Below, in pieces: positions 1 to 8,086 of a DNA stretch of 64,000 nt. The stretch lies in NCBI RefSeq assembly GCF_023148685.1, contig NZ_JAHXNL010000002.1:372001-436000 (forward strand), written 5' to 3'. The first letter of the stretch is position 1. Each line of letters opens with the position of its first letter. Source of the stretch: Georgenia sp. EYE_87 (GTDB taxonomy: Bacteria; Actinomycetota; Actinomycetes; Actinomycetales; Actinomycetaceae). The position numbers were made by a program, and so were the translations under genes. Under the pieces are notes generated by a model that made no database searches, had not been told where the DNA came from, and was given only the letters and a program-made list of their open reading frames with translations.

Positions 1-68
1 TGGCCGCGGCCAAGGGTCTCGACGTCGACCAGCCCCGCAACCTGGCCAAGTCGGTGACGGTGGAGTGA
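1..68 (+). CDS. glmS: Glutamine-fructose-6-phosphate aminotransferase, C-terminal end (partial)
   Basis: Only the last 21 codons are in the window; the gene runs in from the left edge. The visible peptide ends [15 protein letters not shown], the highly conserved GlmS terminus in the isomerase domain that helps close the active site. GlmS makes glucosamine-6-phosphate for peptidoglycan and UDP-GlcNAc. A glmS gene upstream of acpS/nnr/alr is the usual actinobacterial order, which supports the call despite the short fragment. Confidence 0.9.
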   Translation, partial: AAAKGLDVDQPRNLAKSVTVE

Positions 69-117
69 CGACGGCGCAGCCCGGTCCCGGGCCGGCGGCC
101 GACCGCGCGGGCCGAGC

Positions 118-468
118 ATGATCGTCTCCGTGGGCATCGACGTGTGCGACGTCGCCCGGTTCATCGCCGAGCTCGACCGCGTCCCTCGCCTGCGGGAGAA
201 GATCTTCACCCCGGAGGAGCGGGAGCTGCCGGACGCCTCGCTCGCCGCCCGGTTCGCGGCGAAGGAGGCGATCGCCAAGGCGCTCGGCGCCCCCGCCGGG
301 ATGCGGTGGCACGACTGCACCGTGCACCGGGTCATGGGCGGTCCGCCCGTGGTGGAGCTGCGCGGGACCGTGGCGGCGCGCGCCGCCCAGCTCGGCATCA
401 CCCGGTGGCACCTGTCGATCTCGCACGACGCCGGCATCGCCTCGGCGATGGTGGTCGCCGAGTCCTGA
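118..468 (+). CDS. acpS: Holo-[acyl-carrier-protein] synthase
   Basis: Transfers 4'-phosphopantetheine from CoA to a serine of acyl carrier protein, activating it for fatty acid synthesis. The 116 residues match the usual AcpS length. The metal-binding Asp lies at residue 8 in [11 protein letters not shown] and the second acidic ligand at Glu50 in [13 protein letters not shown]; both signature blocks are intact. The start is the ATG at 118, 49 bases after glmS; no strong Shine-Dalgarno is visible. It lies 12 bases before nnr and is probably cotranscribed with it. Confidence 0.95.
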   Translation: MIVSVGIDVCDVARFIAELDRVPRLREKIFTPEERELPDASLAARFAAKEAIAKALGAPAGMRWHDCTVHRVMGGPPVVELRGTVAARAAQLGITRWHLSISHDAGIASAMVVAES

Positions 469-480
469 CACGATGGGGGC

Positions 481-2115
481 ATGATCCGAGCCCACCACGC
501 CGCGGCCGTGCGCGCCGCGGAGGAACCGCTCCTCGCGGCCGGGGAGCCCCTCATGGCCTCCGCCGCCTTCGCCCTCGCCACCCACGTGGTGGCCGAGCTG
601 CGCGCGCGGGGCCGCGTTGCCGGCTCCGTGGTGCTGCTGGTGGTCGGCGGCGGCAACAACGGCGGCGACGCCCTGTTCGCCGGCACCCACCTCGTCCGGC
701 GGGGGTGCCAGGTGCACGCAGCCCTGGTCTCCGACGACGTCCATCCGGAGGGCCTCGCCGCCGCCCGCGCCGCCGGGGTGCTCGTCCACCGCGTCCTCGA
801 CGGTGCCGACCCGGCCGCCGACGTGCTGGCACTGGCCCGCCGGTGCGGGCTGTGGGTGGACGCGGTGACCGGCATCGGAGCCCGCGGGCCGCTGCGCGAG
901 CCGGCCGCCGCCGTCGTCGCCGCCCTCGCCGAGGAGCGGGCCCGCTGGCCCCAGGAGCCGGTCGTGGTCGCCGTCGACGTCCCCAGCGGCATCGGCGTCG
1001 ACGACGGCACCGTGGCGGGCCCGGTGCTGCCCGCCGACGTCACGGTCACCATGGGCACCGCCAAGCCGGGCCTCCTGCTGCCGCCGGCGTCGGGCCTGGC
1101 GGGGCGGGTCGAGGTGGTCGAGCTCGGCCTCGACGCGCTCGCGGCCGAGCCACCGGCGGCGTGCTCCCTCACCGCCGCGGACGTGGCGGACCTGTGGCCG
1201 GTGCCCGGCCCGGACGACCACAAGTACACCCGCGGGGTCCTCGGCCTCGCGGCGGGGTCGCAGGCGTACCCGGGCGCCGCCGCCCTCGCCGCCGCCGGCG
1301 CGCTGCGCACCGGCCTGGGCATGGTGCGCTACCTCGGCCCGGAGGTGCCCTCCGCCCTCGTCCGCACCCGCCACCCCGAGGTCGTCACCGTCCCGGGTCG
1401 GGTGCAGGCGTGGGTCCTCGGCCCCGGCGTCGGCCCCGACGACGCCGCCCGGACGCACGAGCTGTACGAGCACCTCCTCGCCGCGCTCGCCGCCCACCAG
1501 CCGGTGGTCCTTGACGCCGGCGCCCTGACGCTGCTGCACGAGGAGGACCACCTCCCGGACCTGCCGGCCACGGCCGTGCTCACCCCGCACGCGGGCGAGC
1601 TGGCCGCGCTGCTCACGGCGCGCGGGGAGGAGACCGGGCGCGAGGCGGTCACCGCCGCCCCCGCCCGGCACGCGCGCCTGGCCGCGGAGCTCACCGGCGC
1701 CACCGTGCTGCTCAAGGGGCCGACCACCGTGGTCGCCGCCCCGGACGGTCCGCTCTACGCCCAGCACGACGCCACGCCGTGGCTGGCCACCGCCGGGGCG
1801 GGCGACGTGCTCGCGGGCGTCCTCGGGGCCCTGCTGGCCGCCTACGGAGATCTCCTGGCCGGCGGCTTGCCCGAGGGGGTGGGCGTGCCGGCCTCGCTCG
1901 CGGCCGCCGCCGCGCTCGTGCACGGCCGCGCAGCCAGGATCGCCGCCGGCCTGCCGCCCGAGGCGGCGCGGGCCGGTGCCCCGGTGCGGGCGGGCGTCCC
2001 GGGGTGGACGGGCGCACCGGGCCGGACCGGTGCCCCGGTGCTGACCGGGGTGCCGATCGCCGCAGGCGACGTCGCCGCCGCCCTGCCGGCGGCGCTGCGC
2101 ACGGTGCTTGCCTGA
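481..2115 (+). CDS. nnr: Bifunctional NAD(P)H-hydrate epimerase / ADP-dependent NAD(P)HX dehydratase
   Basis: Repairs hydrated NAD(P)H. The N-terminal YjeF-type epimerase domain (about residues 1-225) has the VVGGGNNGGDALFAGTHL block. The C-terminal ribokinase-like dehydratase domain (about 230-500) has TPHAGELAALL, LLKGP and the catalytic AGAGDVLAG motif near residue 440. At 544 aa it is slightly long because of a Pro/Gly/Thr-rich low-complexity stretch (repeated GAPV/TGAP words) at about 495-525, before the conserved end. That stretch looks like a local expansion and is unlikely to be catalytic. Confidence 0.95.
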   Translation: MIRAHHAAAVRAAEEPLLAAGEPLMASAAFALATHVVAELRARGRVAGSVVLLVVGGGNNGGDALFAGTHLVRRGCQVHAALVSDDVHPEGLAAARAAGVLVHRVLDGADPAADVLALARRCGLWVDAVTGIGARGPLREPAAAVVAALAEERARWPQEPVVVAVDVPSGIGVDDGTVAGPVLPADVTVTMGTAKPGLLLPPASGLAGRVEVVELGLDALAAEPPAACSLTAADVADLWPVPGPDDHKYTRGVLGLAAGSQAYPGAAALAAAGALRTGLGMVRYLGPEVPSALVRTRHPEVVTVPGRVQAWVLGPGVGPDDAARTHELYEHLLAALAAHQPVVLDAGALTLLHEEDHLPDLPATAVLTPHAGELAALLTARGEETGREAVTAAPARHARLAAELTGATVLLKGPTTVVAAPDGPLYAQHDATPWLATAGAGDVLAGVLGALLAAYGDLLAGGLPEGVGVPASLAAAAALVHGRAARIAAGLPPEAARAGAPVRAGVPGWTGAPGRTGAPVLTGVPIAAGDVAAALPAALRTVLA

Positions 2116-2136
2116 CACGGTGGGACACTGGGGCGC

Positions 2137-3375
2137 GTGAGTCTTCCCGTTCCCTCGACGACGGCCCGGTCCGCGGCGGACGCCGGCACGCACCCCGCCC
2201 GCGCCGTCGTCGACCTCTCCGCGATCCGGCACAACCTCGGGGTCCTCGCCGCGGCCGCACCCGGCGCGCAGGTGATGGCGGTGGTGAAGGCCGACGCCTA
2301 CGGTCACGGCCTGCTGCCCGTGGCCCGGGCGGCGCTCGCGGGCGGGGCCACGTGGCTCGGCGCCGCCCAGCTCGCCGAAGCCCTCGAGCTGCGGGCCGGG
2401 CTGGACGCCGGCACCGGGACCGCACCCGACTCCGGGGTCCGCACGGCCACCGCCCGGCCTCGCATCCTCACCTGGCTGTTCGCCCCCGGCGCACCCCTCG
2501 GGCGCGCGCTGGAGGCGGACCTCGACCTGTCCGCCTCGGCGCCCTGGGCGGTCGAGGAGATCGCCGCGGCCGCCCGCGCCACCGGGCGCACCGCCCGGCT
2601 CCACCTCAAGGTCGACACCGGCATGGGCCGCGGCGGCGCCCGCCCCGAGGCCTTCGGCGACCTGCTCGACGCCGCCTCCCAGGCCCGCGCCGAGGGCGCC
2701 GTGGACATCGTCGGCATCTGGTCCCACCTGGCGTGCGCCGACGACGCCGACAGCCCCGCCACCGCGCAGCAGACCGCCGTCTTCACCGCGGCCCTCGCGC
2801 AGGCGGAGCGGGCCGGCGTCCGGCCCGAGGTCCGCCATCTCGCGGCGTCCTCGGGCACCCTGTTCCACCCCGCCACCCACTTCGACCTCGTCCGCCCCGG
2901 GATCGCCGTCTACGGCCTCACCCCGGCACCCGGCATCGCCGGGGGCGCCCAGCTCGGGCTGCGCCCGGCCATGCGGCTCGAGGCCCGTCTCACCGTGGTC
3001 AAGCCCGCGCCCGCCGGCACCCCGCTGTCCTACGGTCACACCGCACGCACCACCACGGACACCCACATCGCCGTCGTCCCCCTCGGGTACGGCGACGGCG
3101 TGCCGCGGGCGGCGTCGGACCGCGGCCCCGTAACCGTGGGCGGGCGGCGGCTGCACGTGGCCGGGCGGGTGTGCATGGACCAGGTGGTCGTCGACCTCGG
3201 CCCCCAGGGCGCGGGCGTGCGCGAGGGGGACGTGGCCGTGCTGTTCGGCGACGGCGCCGCCGAGCCCTCCGCCGACGACTGGGCGGCGGCCAGCGGCACG
3301 ATCAACTACGAGATCGTCACGCGGCTCGGAGCCCGCGTGCCGCGCATCCACGTCGACCCGGAGGCCCGCCCGTGA
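2137..3375 (+). CDS. alr: Alanine racemase
   Basis: PLP-dependent racemase that makes D-alanine for peptidoglycan. The PLP lysine is Lys51 in AVVKADAYGHG and the opposing catalytic Tyr is near residue 299 in PLSYGHTART; the VCMDQ block follows. The 412 aa length fits Alr with a longer N-terminus. The GTG start at 2137 is used because the next in-frame starts would remove the N-terminal strand. Its stop overlaps the tsaE start by four bases (GTGA), implying translational coupling. Confidence 0.95.
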   Translation: MSLPVPSTTARSAADAGTHPARAVVDLSAIRHNLGVLAAAAPGAQVMAVVKADAYGHGLLPVARAALAGGATWLGAAQLAEALELRAGLDAGTGTAPDSGVRTATARPRILTWLFAPGAPLGRALEADLDLSASAPWAVEEIAAAARATGRTARLHLKVDTGMGRGGARPEAFGDLLDAASQARAEGAVDIVGIWSHLACADDADSPATAQQTAVFTAALAQAERAGVRPEVRHLAASSGTLFHPATHFDLVRPGIAVYGLTPAPGIAGGAQLGLRPAMRLEARLTVVKPAPAGTPLSYGHTARTTTDTHIAVVPLGYGDGVPRAASDRGPVTVGGRRLHVAGRVCMDQVVVDLGPQGAGVREGDVAVLFGDGAAEPSADDWAAASGTINYEIVTRLGARVPRIHVDPEARP

Positions 3376-3995
3376 CCCTGACGCTGACTCTTCCCGACGC
3401 CGACGCGACCCGCGACCTCGGACGTCGCCTGGCCGCGGTGCTCCGCGCCGGGGACCTGGTGCTGCTCTCCGGCGACCTCGGCGCCGGGAAGACCACCCTC
3501 ACCCAGGGGATCGGCACCGGACTCGGCGTGCGCGGCCAGGTGGCCTCGCCGACGTTCATCATCGCGCGGGTGCACCCGGCGCTCGGGGACGGCCCGGACC
3601 TGGTCCACGTCGACGCCTACCGGCTGGGGTCGCTCGACGAGGTCGACGCGCTGGACCTGGACACCTCGCTGGAGGACTCCGTCACGGTCGTGGAGTGGGG
3701 CGCGGGCAAGGTGGAGACGCTGTCCGCCGACCGGCTCGAGATCGACCTGCGCCGCCCGCACGGGGCGGGGGGTGCAGGGCCCGGCGCCGGTGCAGCGTCG
3801 CACGGCGGTGCCGTCCCCGGCGGCGGGGGACTTCCCGGCGGCGGGGCCGGCCCCGACGGCGGCGCCCGCCTCGACGCCGCCGCCGCCCTGGAGGACCTCG
3901 CCGCGCCCGCGGCGCGCGAGGTCGAGGTGCGAGCGGTGGGGGAGCGCTGGGCCGGCGTGGATCTGGCCGCGGTCCTCGACGCCCGCCGGCCGTGA
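3372..3995 (+). CDS. tsaE: tRNA t6A37 biosynthesis ATPase TsaE
   Basis: P-loop ATPase that works with TsaB and TsaD to make N6-threonylcarbamoyladenosine at tRNA position 37. Walker A is SGDLGAGKTT (Lys40), followed by SPTF and the VHVDAYRL block, typical of TsaE. The GTG start at 3372 overlaps the alr stop. At 207 aa it is longer than the usual 150-170 because of a Gly/Ala/Pro-rich segment after about residue 130, then a conserved-looking tail. The core is intact, so it is probably functional. Confidence 0.93.
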   Translation: MTLTLTLPDADATRDLGRRLAAVLRAGDLVLLSGDLGAGKTTLTQGIGTGLGVRGQVASPTFIIARVHPALGDGPDLVHVDAYRLGSLDEVDALDLDTSLEDSVTVVEWGAGKVETLSADRLEIDLRRPHGAGGAGPGAGAASHGGAVPGGGGLPGGGAGPDGGARLDAAAALEDLAAPAAREVEVRAVGERWAGVDLAAVLDARRP

Positions 3996-4831
3996 CCAGG
4001 GGAGGGGGACCCCGCGCGGCCCGGCACCTGCGGGCCGGGGTGCTGGCGCTGATCGGTCTGTTCATGCTGCTCGCCCCGGCCGGCCCCGCGGCCGCCACCG
4101 CCGAGGTGGGGCCGGTGACGCAGGCGCCGCCGGTGGCCGAGGGGGTGCCGGAGAAGGTCGCGCAGTGGTTCCGCACGGAGGCCGCCGACGTCGTCAGCAC
4201 CCAGGGCGGCGCCGAGCTCGACCTCTCCGCCGAGCAGCGCGGCGCCGTCGAGATCGGCCTCGTGCGCACGGTCAGCACGTGGTCCGCCGGGTTCCGCGCC
4301 GGCGGCGAGGCCGATCCGCCGCTCGAGGTGACGTCGCGCTGGGTGGCGCCCCTGAGCCTTGGCCCGGAGGGGGTCGGCGTCCTCGTCGCGGGCCTGGACA
4401 CCAACGGCGTGGTCGGGGCCGAGCAGCTCCGCTCCGCCCCGGACCTCGCCGACGCCCTGCTCGCGCTGGGACCGGCCCAGCCCGTCGTCCACGACGTGCC
4501 CCTCGACGCCTGGTTCACCGTCGCCGCAGGCGAGGTGCTCCCGCTCGACGACGCCGCGCGCGCGTCGCTCGCCGGCGCCGTCGCGCTCGACGTCTACCGC
4601 CCCTTCGTGCAGGAGCGCTACGCGGTGGCCGACCCGAACCAGCCGGGCTCCGCCCTGCCCGACGCGCACTCGTGGGCCCCGGCCGCCTGGGTCGCGGCCG
4701 CCCTGCTGCTGCTGCTGGGCTGGGCCGGTCTCGTGGTGTGGCTGCGGCGCGAGGGTGACGGCGCGGACGTCCGCGAGACAAGGCCGGCGCGCCCGCGGAC
4801 CCGCCCGCGGAGTCGCGGCGCCCAGCGCTGA
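3992..4831 (+). CDS. Uncharacterised exported, membrane-anchored protein
   Basis: I do not recognise a family. The 279-aa product has an N-terminal signal-like hydrophobic segment (about residues 14-35, ending APAGPAAATA), an acidic extracytoplasmic region of about 190 residues, a single C-terminal membrane segment (about 227-248, AAWVAAALLLLLGWAGLVVW) and a short Arg-rich cytoplasmic tail. This is type I membrane topology. Its GTG start overlaps the tsaE stop (GTGA) and it lies before tsaB, inside the t6A cluster. Nothing in it suggests a tRNA role; envelope function is more likely. Confidence 0.7.
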   Translation: MTRGGGPRAARHLRAGVLALIGLFMLLAPAGPAAATAEVGPVTQAPPVAEGVPEKVAQWFRTEAADVVSTQGGAELDLSAEQRGAVEIGLVRTVSTWSAGFRAGGEADPPLEVTSRWVAPLSLGPEGVGVLVAGLDTNGVVGAEQLRSAPDLADALLALGPAQPVVHDVPLDAWFTVAAGEVLPLDDAARASLAGAVALDVYRPFVQERYAVADPNQPGSALPDAHSWAPAAWVAAALLLLLGWAGLVVWLRREGDGADVRETRPARPRTRPRSRGAQR

Positions 4832-4868
4832 GCCAGCCCGCCGGCGAGGGCCCGCGCCGCTCGCGCAC

Positions 4869-4874
4869 TACCCT
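4869..4874 (+). promoter_or_regulatory. -10 hexamer for leaderless tsaB
   Basis: TACCCT lies six bases before the GTG of tsaB and no Shine-Dalgarno is present. This fits an internal promoter giving a leaderless or near-leaderless mRNA. No convincing -35 is seen. Confidence 0.55.
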
Positions 4875-4880
4875 GGTGCG

Positions 4881-5600
4881 GTGCACATCCTGAGCCTGGA
4901 CACCTCCGCCGGCAGCGCCGTCGCCCTCGTCGAGACCGGTCCCGGCGGTGTCACCGTGCTCGACCGCGCGGAGGGCGCCGACCCGCGCCGCCACGCCGAG
5001 ACCCTCGCCCCGCTCCTCGACGGCGTCCTCGCCCACGCGCCGGCGCCGGACGCGGTGGCCGTCGGGACGGGCCCCGCCCCCTTCACCGGCCTGCGCGCCG
5101 GGCTGGTCACGGCACACGTCTTCGCCCGCGGCCGCGGCATCGAGGTGCACGGCGTGTGCTCCCTGGACGCCCTCGCCCGCCAGGCCCTCGACGCCCTCGA
5201 CCGCCGGGACGCCGCCGTGGACGGGTCCCGCGAGGTCCTCGTGGTCACCGACGCGCGCCGCAAGGAGGTCTACTGGGGCCGTTACCGGGCGGACGGTCCC
5301 GACGACGTCGCCCGCCTCGCCGGGCCCGAGGTCGCCGCCCCGGCGGTCGTCGCCGAGACCCACCGGGCCGGGATCGCGTCGGGGCTCGCCGTCGCGGGCG
5401 CGGGCGCCGTCCTGTACCCGGAGCAGCTCCCCGCCACCGCGGACCTGCCGGTGGCCGTCGACCCGGCGGTTCTCGCCCGCATCGTCGCCGCGCGCCTCGC
5501 CCGCCGTGCCGCCGGGGAGCAGGTGGAGCTGGGCACGGAGCCGCGCTACCTGCGCCGGCCTGACGTGCACACCGCCGCGGCGCCCAAACGGGCGTCCTGA
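4881..5600 (+). CDS. tsaB: tRNA t6A37 threonylcarbamoyltransferase partner TsaB
   Basis: Inactive paralogue and scaffold of TsaD in the t6A complex. It has the ASKHA-fold opening LSLDTSAGSAVAL, the conserved GPAPFTGLRAG block near residue 60 and a C-terminal EPRYLRRP. At 239 aa it matches family length. The GTG at 4881 is chosen because the protein then begins directly at the conserved first strand and a -10 box lies six bases upstream. It is followed five bases later by rimI. Confidence 0.95.
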   Translation: MHILSLDTSAGSAVALVETGPGGVTVLDRAEGADPRRHAETLAPLLDGVLAHAPAPDAVAVGTGPAPFTGLRAGLVTAHVFARGRGIEVHGVCSLDALARQALDALDRRDAAVDGSREVLVVTDARRKEVYWGRYRADGPDDVARLAGPEVAAPAVVAETHRAGIASGLAVAGAGAVLYPEQLPATADLPVAVDPAVLARIVAARLARRAAGEQVELGTEPRYLRRPDVHTAAAPKRAS

Positions 5601-5605
5601 GGGTC

Positions 5606-6208
5606 ATGGACGTCCGGCTGCGCCCGCTGCGGGAGAGCGACCTCGACCGCGTCATGGAGCTCGAGGAGCAGCTGTTCGGCGCCGGCGCCTGGAGCCGTGG
5701 CGCCTACCTCGAGGAGCTCACGCGGGCGCCCGGGCGCACCTACCTGGCCGCCGTCGTCGACCGTGCCGACGGCGAGCTCGTCGTCGGGTACGCGGGGCTC
5801 GCGGCCGGTACCGAGGCTCAGGTGATGACGGTCGGCGTGGACGCCCCGTACCGCCGCCGCGGCATCGGCCGGCTGCTCGTCGACGCGCTGCTGGCGGACG
5901 CGCGCGCCCACGGCGCCCGCACCGTGCTGCTCGAGGTCCGCGCGGGCGACGCGGGGGCGCAGCGGCTGTACGCGCGCGCCGGGTTCGAGCCGATCGGTCG
6001 CCGGCGCAACTACTACCAGGCCGAGGGTGAGGACGCCGTCGTCATGCGGGCCCGGCTCGCGCCCACGCCCGGCCCCGTGGGCGCCGAGACCGGCGGACCG
6101 GCCGAGACCGGCGGACCGGCCGAGACCGGCGGACCGGCCCTCACCGGCGGACCCGCCGCGCACGGCGTGCCGGCCCGCACACCGCAGGAGGGAGCAGAGA
6201 ATGCGTGA
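5606..6208 (+). CDS. rimI: Ribosomal protein S18-alanine N-acetyltransferase-like GNAT protein
   Basis: GNAT acetyltransferase encoded between tsaB and the rhodanese gene; RimI acetylates the N-terminal alanine of ribosomal protein S18. The acetyl-CoA loop is the VDAPYRRRGIGRLL segment (about residues 75-90), and the RimI-type AGFEPIGRRRNYY sits near 128-142. The catalytic domain ends near residue 150; the remaining 50 residues are a low-complexity tail with an AETGGP hexapeptide repeated. RimI beside tsaB is standard in actinobacteria. Other GNAT substrates cannot be excluded. Confidence 0.88.
   Translation: MDVRLRPLRESDLDRVMELEEQLFGAGAWSRGAYLEELTRAPGRTYLAAVVDRADGELVVGYAGLAAGTEAQVMTVGVDAPYRRRGIGRLLVDALLADARAHGARTVLLEVRAGDAGAQRLYARAGFEPIGRRRNYYQAEGEDAVVMRARLAPTPGPVGAETGGPAETGGPAETGGPALTGGPAAHGVPARTPQEGAENA
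6083..6154 (+). repeat. 18-bp tandem repeat in the 3' end of rimI
   Basis: Three perfect copies and one degenerate copy of an 18-bp unit (6083-6100, 6101-6118, 6119-6136, 6137-6154) encode AETGGP. The repeat is in frame and lies beyond the GNAT domain, so copy-number change should be tolerated. Confidence 0.85.
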
Positions 6209-7055
6209 GCAGGTGCTGATCGGGGCCGAGGAGCTGTCGCGCGATCTGGCCGCGCCGGACCCGCCGGCGGTGCTGGACGTCCGGTGGTCGCTGGCGGAGC
6301 CGGACGGGCGGCCGGCCTACCGGTCCGGCCACGTCCCCGGCGCGGTGTTCGTCGACCTCGAGAGGGAGCTCGCCGCGCCCCCGGCCCCGGCCGCCGGCCG
6401 CCACCCGCTGCCCGACCCCGCCGACCTGCAGGAGTCGGCCCGCCGCTGGGGCCTGCGCCGGGGCGGACGGGTGGTCGTCTACGACGACGCCGGTGGCACC
6501 TCGGCGGCCCGGGCGTGGTGGCTTTTGCGCTGGGCCGGGCTGCGCGACGTGCGCATCCTGGACGGCGCCCTCGCCGCCTGGCGCCGCGCCGGCCTGCCGC
6601 TCGAGAGCGGCGACGTCGTCCCCGAGCCCGGTGACGTGGTCCTCCCGCTCGCCGCGGGCGGCGCGGGCCCCGGCATGCGGACCACCGACGCCGACGGCGC
6701 GGCCGCCTGGCCCGGTGTCCTGCTCGACGCGCGGGCGGGCGAGCGATACCGCGGCGAGCACGAGCCGGTCGACCCGCGCGCCGGTCACGTCCCCGGCGCC
6801 CGCAGCGCCCCGACCACCGAGAACCTGGCCGACGACGGCACCTTCCTCCCGCAGGCGGAGCTGCGCCGGCGGTTCGCCGGTCTGGGCGTCCGGCCAGGCG
6901 CGGCGGTCGGCGTCTACTGCGGCTCCGGGGTCACCGCGGCCCACGAGGTGGCCGCGCTCGCGAGCATCGGCGTCGACGCCACCCTGTACCCGGGGTCGTG
7001 GTCGCAGTGGTCGGCGGACCCGGCGCGGCCCGCCGCCACCGGCCCGCAGCCCTGA
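6201..7055 (+). CDS. Two-domain sulfurtransferase (rhodanese/3-mercaptopyruvate type)
   Basis: Tandem rhodanese protein of 284 aa. The N-terminal domain (about 1-135) is non-catalytic and carries GHVPGAVFVDLE. The C-terminal domain has the active-site loop VYCGSGVTA with the persulfide-forming Cys at residue 240. The CGSGVTA loop is typical of thiosulfate or 3-mercaptopyruvate sulfurtransferases; the sequence does not decide the donor. The ATG overlaps the end of rimI by eight bases, so this gene probably closes that operon. Confidence 0.9.
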   Translation: MREQVLIGAEELSRDLAAPDPPAVLDVRWSLAEPDGRPAYRSGHVPGAVFVDLERELAAPPAPAAGRHPLPDPADLQESARRWGLRRGGRVVVYDDAGGTSAARAWWLLRWAGLRDVRILDGALAAWRRAGLPLESGDVVPEPGDVVLPLAAGGAGPGMRTTDADGAAAWPGVLLDARAGERYRGEHEPVDPRAGHVPGARSAPTTENLADDGTFLPQAELRRRFAGLGVRPGAAVGVYCGSGVTAAHEVAALASIGVDATLYPGSWSQWSADPARPAATGPQP

Positions 7056-7209
7056 CCGGGGGGCGGCGCCGGCCCGCGCGGCCGGTCGGGGGTGTGCGGG
7101 AGGTCGGCGACGGGGTGGGCGCCCCTCGCTCAGGCGGCGACAGCCGCCGACCCTTCCCCGGTCGCGTGGGGTGAGGCGCAGGCGGGGTGCCGTTCAGATC
7201 GGGCGGAAC

Positions 7210-7228
7210 CCGTTCGGTGGGCGAACGG
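7210..7228. promoter_or_regulatory. Perfect 19-bp palindrome upstream of sdhC
   Basis: CCGTTCG-N5-CGAACGG, seven-bp arms, 15 bases before the CRP-like site. It could be an operator for an unidentified regulator. It is not an actinobacterial LexA box, because the half-site spacing is wrong. Confidence 0.4.
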
Positions 7229-7242
7229 TTCCCTCATCATGG

Positions 7243-7258
7243 TGTGACGTCGCTCACG
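7243..7258. promoter_or_regulatory. CRP/GlxR-type operator upstream of sdhCAB
   Basis: TGTGA-N6-TCACG matches the CRP/GlxR consensus TGTGA-N6-TCACA in nine of ten defined bases. Its centre lies about 126 bases before sdhC. GlxR and Crp control TCA genes in corynebacteria and mycobacteria. A close copy lies upstream of sucC at 57943-57958. Confidence 0.65.
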
Positions 7259-7363
7259 ATCCAGGACAGTCCGCGGCGTCATCTCGCAGGTTGAGTGACC
7301 GCCAGGCGAACGGGCGCCGACTTGTTTTGCTGCCGCGTGACCGGAGTGTGACCCAGCACTCGG

Positions 7364-7369
7364 TACCAT
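7364..7369 (+). promoter_or_regulatory. -10 hexamer of sdhC
   Basis: TACCAT ends seven bases before the sdhC ATG, with no Shine-Dalgarno between them, consistent with leaderless transcription of the sdh operon. Confidence 0.5.
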
Positions 7370-7376
7370 CAGGACC

Positions 7377-8072
7377 ATGGTCACGTCCACAGTGCCGACG
7401 ACGCCGCGCCGAGCGAGATACACCACTGTCGCCCTCAAGTGGGCCATGGCGATCTCGGGCCTGCTCTTCGTCCTCTTCGTCCTCGCCCACATGTACGGCA
7501 ACCTCAAGGCGTTCTCCGGCCAGGAGGCGTTCGACAGCTACGCGCACAGCCTTCGCACGCTGCTGTACCCCTACCTCCCCCACGAGGGCTTCCTGTGGAT
7601 CCAGCGCGTGGTGCTGCTGGTTGCCGTCGTGGTGCACGTCGGGGCGGCGGTCGCGCTGTGGCGCCGTGCCCGCACCGCCCGGCCCCGCCGCTACGTGGTG
7701 AGCAAGCGGACGGCACAGACCTACTCGGCCCGGACCGTGCGCTGGGGCGGCGTGATCCTGCTGGCCTTCATCATCTTCCACCTGCTGCAGTTCACGACGC
7801 TGACCATCAACGTCGGCGGCACGTTCGACAGCCCGTACGAGCGTCTCGTGGCGGCGTTCTCGCACTGGTGGCTGTACCTGGTCTACCTCGTCGCGATCGT
7901 GATGCTGACGATGCACGTGCGCCACGGGGTGTGGAGCTCCCTGCAGACGCTGGGCGCCTCGGACCGGACGCGGCAGCGCGCCATCAACGTCGTCGCCTAC
8001 CTCGTCGCGGCGGCGCTGCTGGTCGGCTTCATGCTCCCGCCCACCGCCATCCTGCTCGGCTTCGTGAACTGA
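7377..8072 (+). CDS. sdhC: Succinate dehydrogenase cytochrome b subunit
   Basis: Membrane anchor of complex II. The 231-aa protein has five hydrophobic segments (about residues 20-42, 75-95, 122-142, 160-182 and 203-225) with embedded histidines suitable for haem b ligation (HMYGN, VVVHVG, FHLLQF, MHVRHG). This is the single-subunit five-helix anchor found with trimeric SdhCAB enzymes of Gram-positive bacteria; no separate sdhD is present. It is the first gene of sdhCAB, 14 bases before sdhA. Confidence 0.94.
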   Translation: MVTSTVPTTPRRARYTTVALKWAMAISGLLFVLFVLAHMYGNLKAFSGQEAFDSYAHSLRTLLYPYLPHEGFLWIQRVVLLVAVVVHVGAAVALWRRARTARPRRYVVSKRTAQTYSARTVRWGGVILLAFIIFHLLQFTTLTINVGGTFDSPYERLVAAFSHWWLYLVYLVAIVMLTMHVRHGVWSSLQTLGASDRTRQRAINVVAYLVAAALLVGFMLPPTAILLGFVN

Positions 8073-8086
8073 GGGACCCAGAACTG

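Larger units (their letters stand above)
7056..7376. other. 321-bp intergenic region between the rhodanese gene and sdhC
   Basis: No convincing gene. It holds a short hairpin at 7133-7148 (six-bp arms, possible terminator of the upstream operon), a palindrome at 7210-7228, a CRP-like site at 7243-7258 and the sdhC -10 hexamer at 7364-7369. Confidence 0.7.

Noticed and set aside
1779-3371. Upstream extension of the tsaE frame across nnr and alr
   Set aside because: Arg-rich shadow of alr; TsaE similarity begins only at the GTG at 3372.
7206-7215. LexA/SOS box before sdhC
   Set aside because: GAAC and GTTC are separated by two bases rather than the four required by the actinobacterial box.
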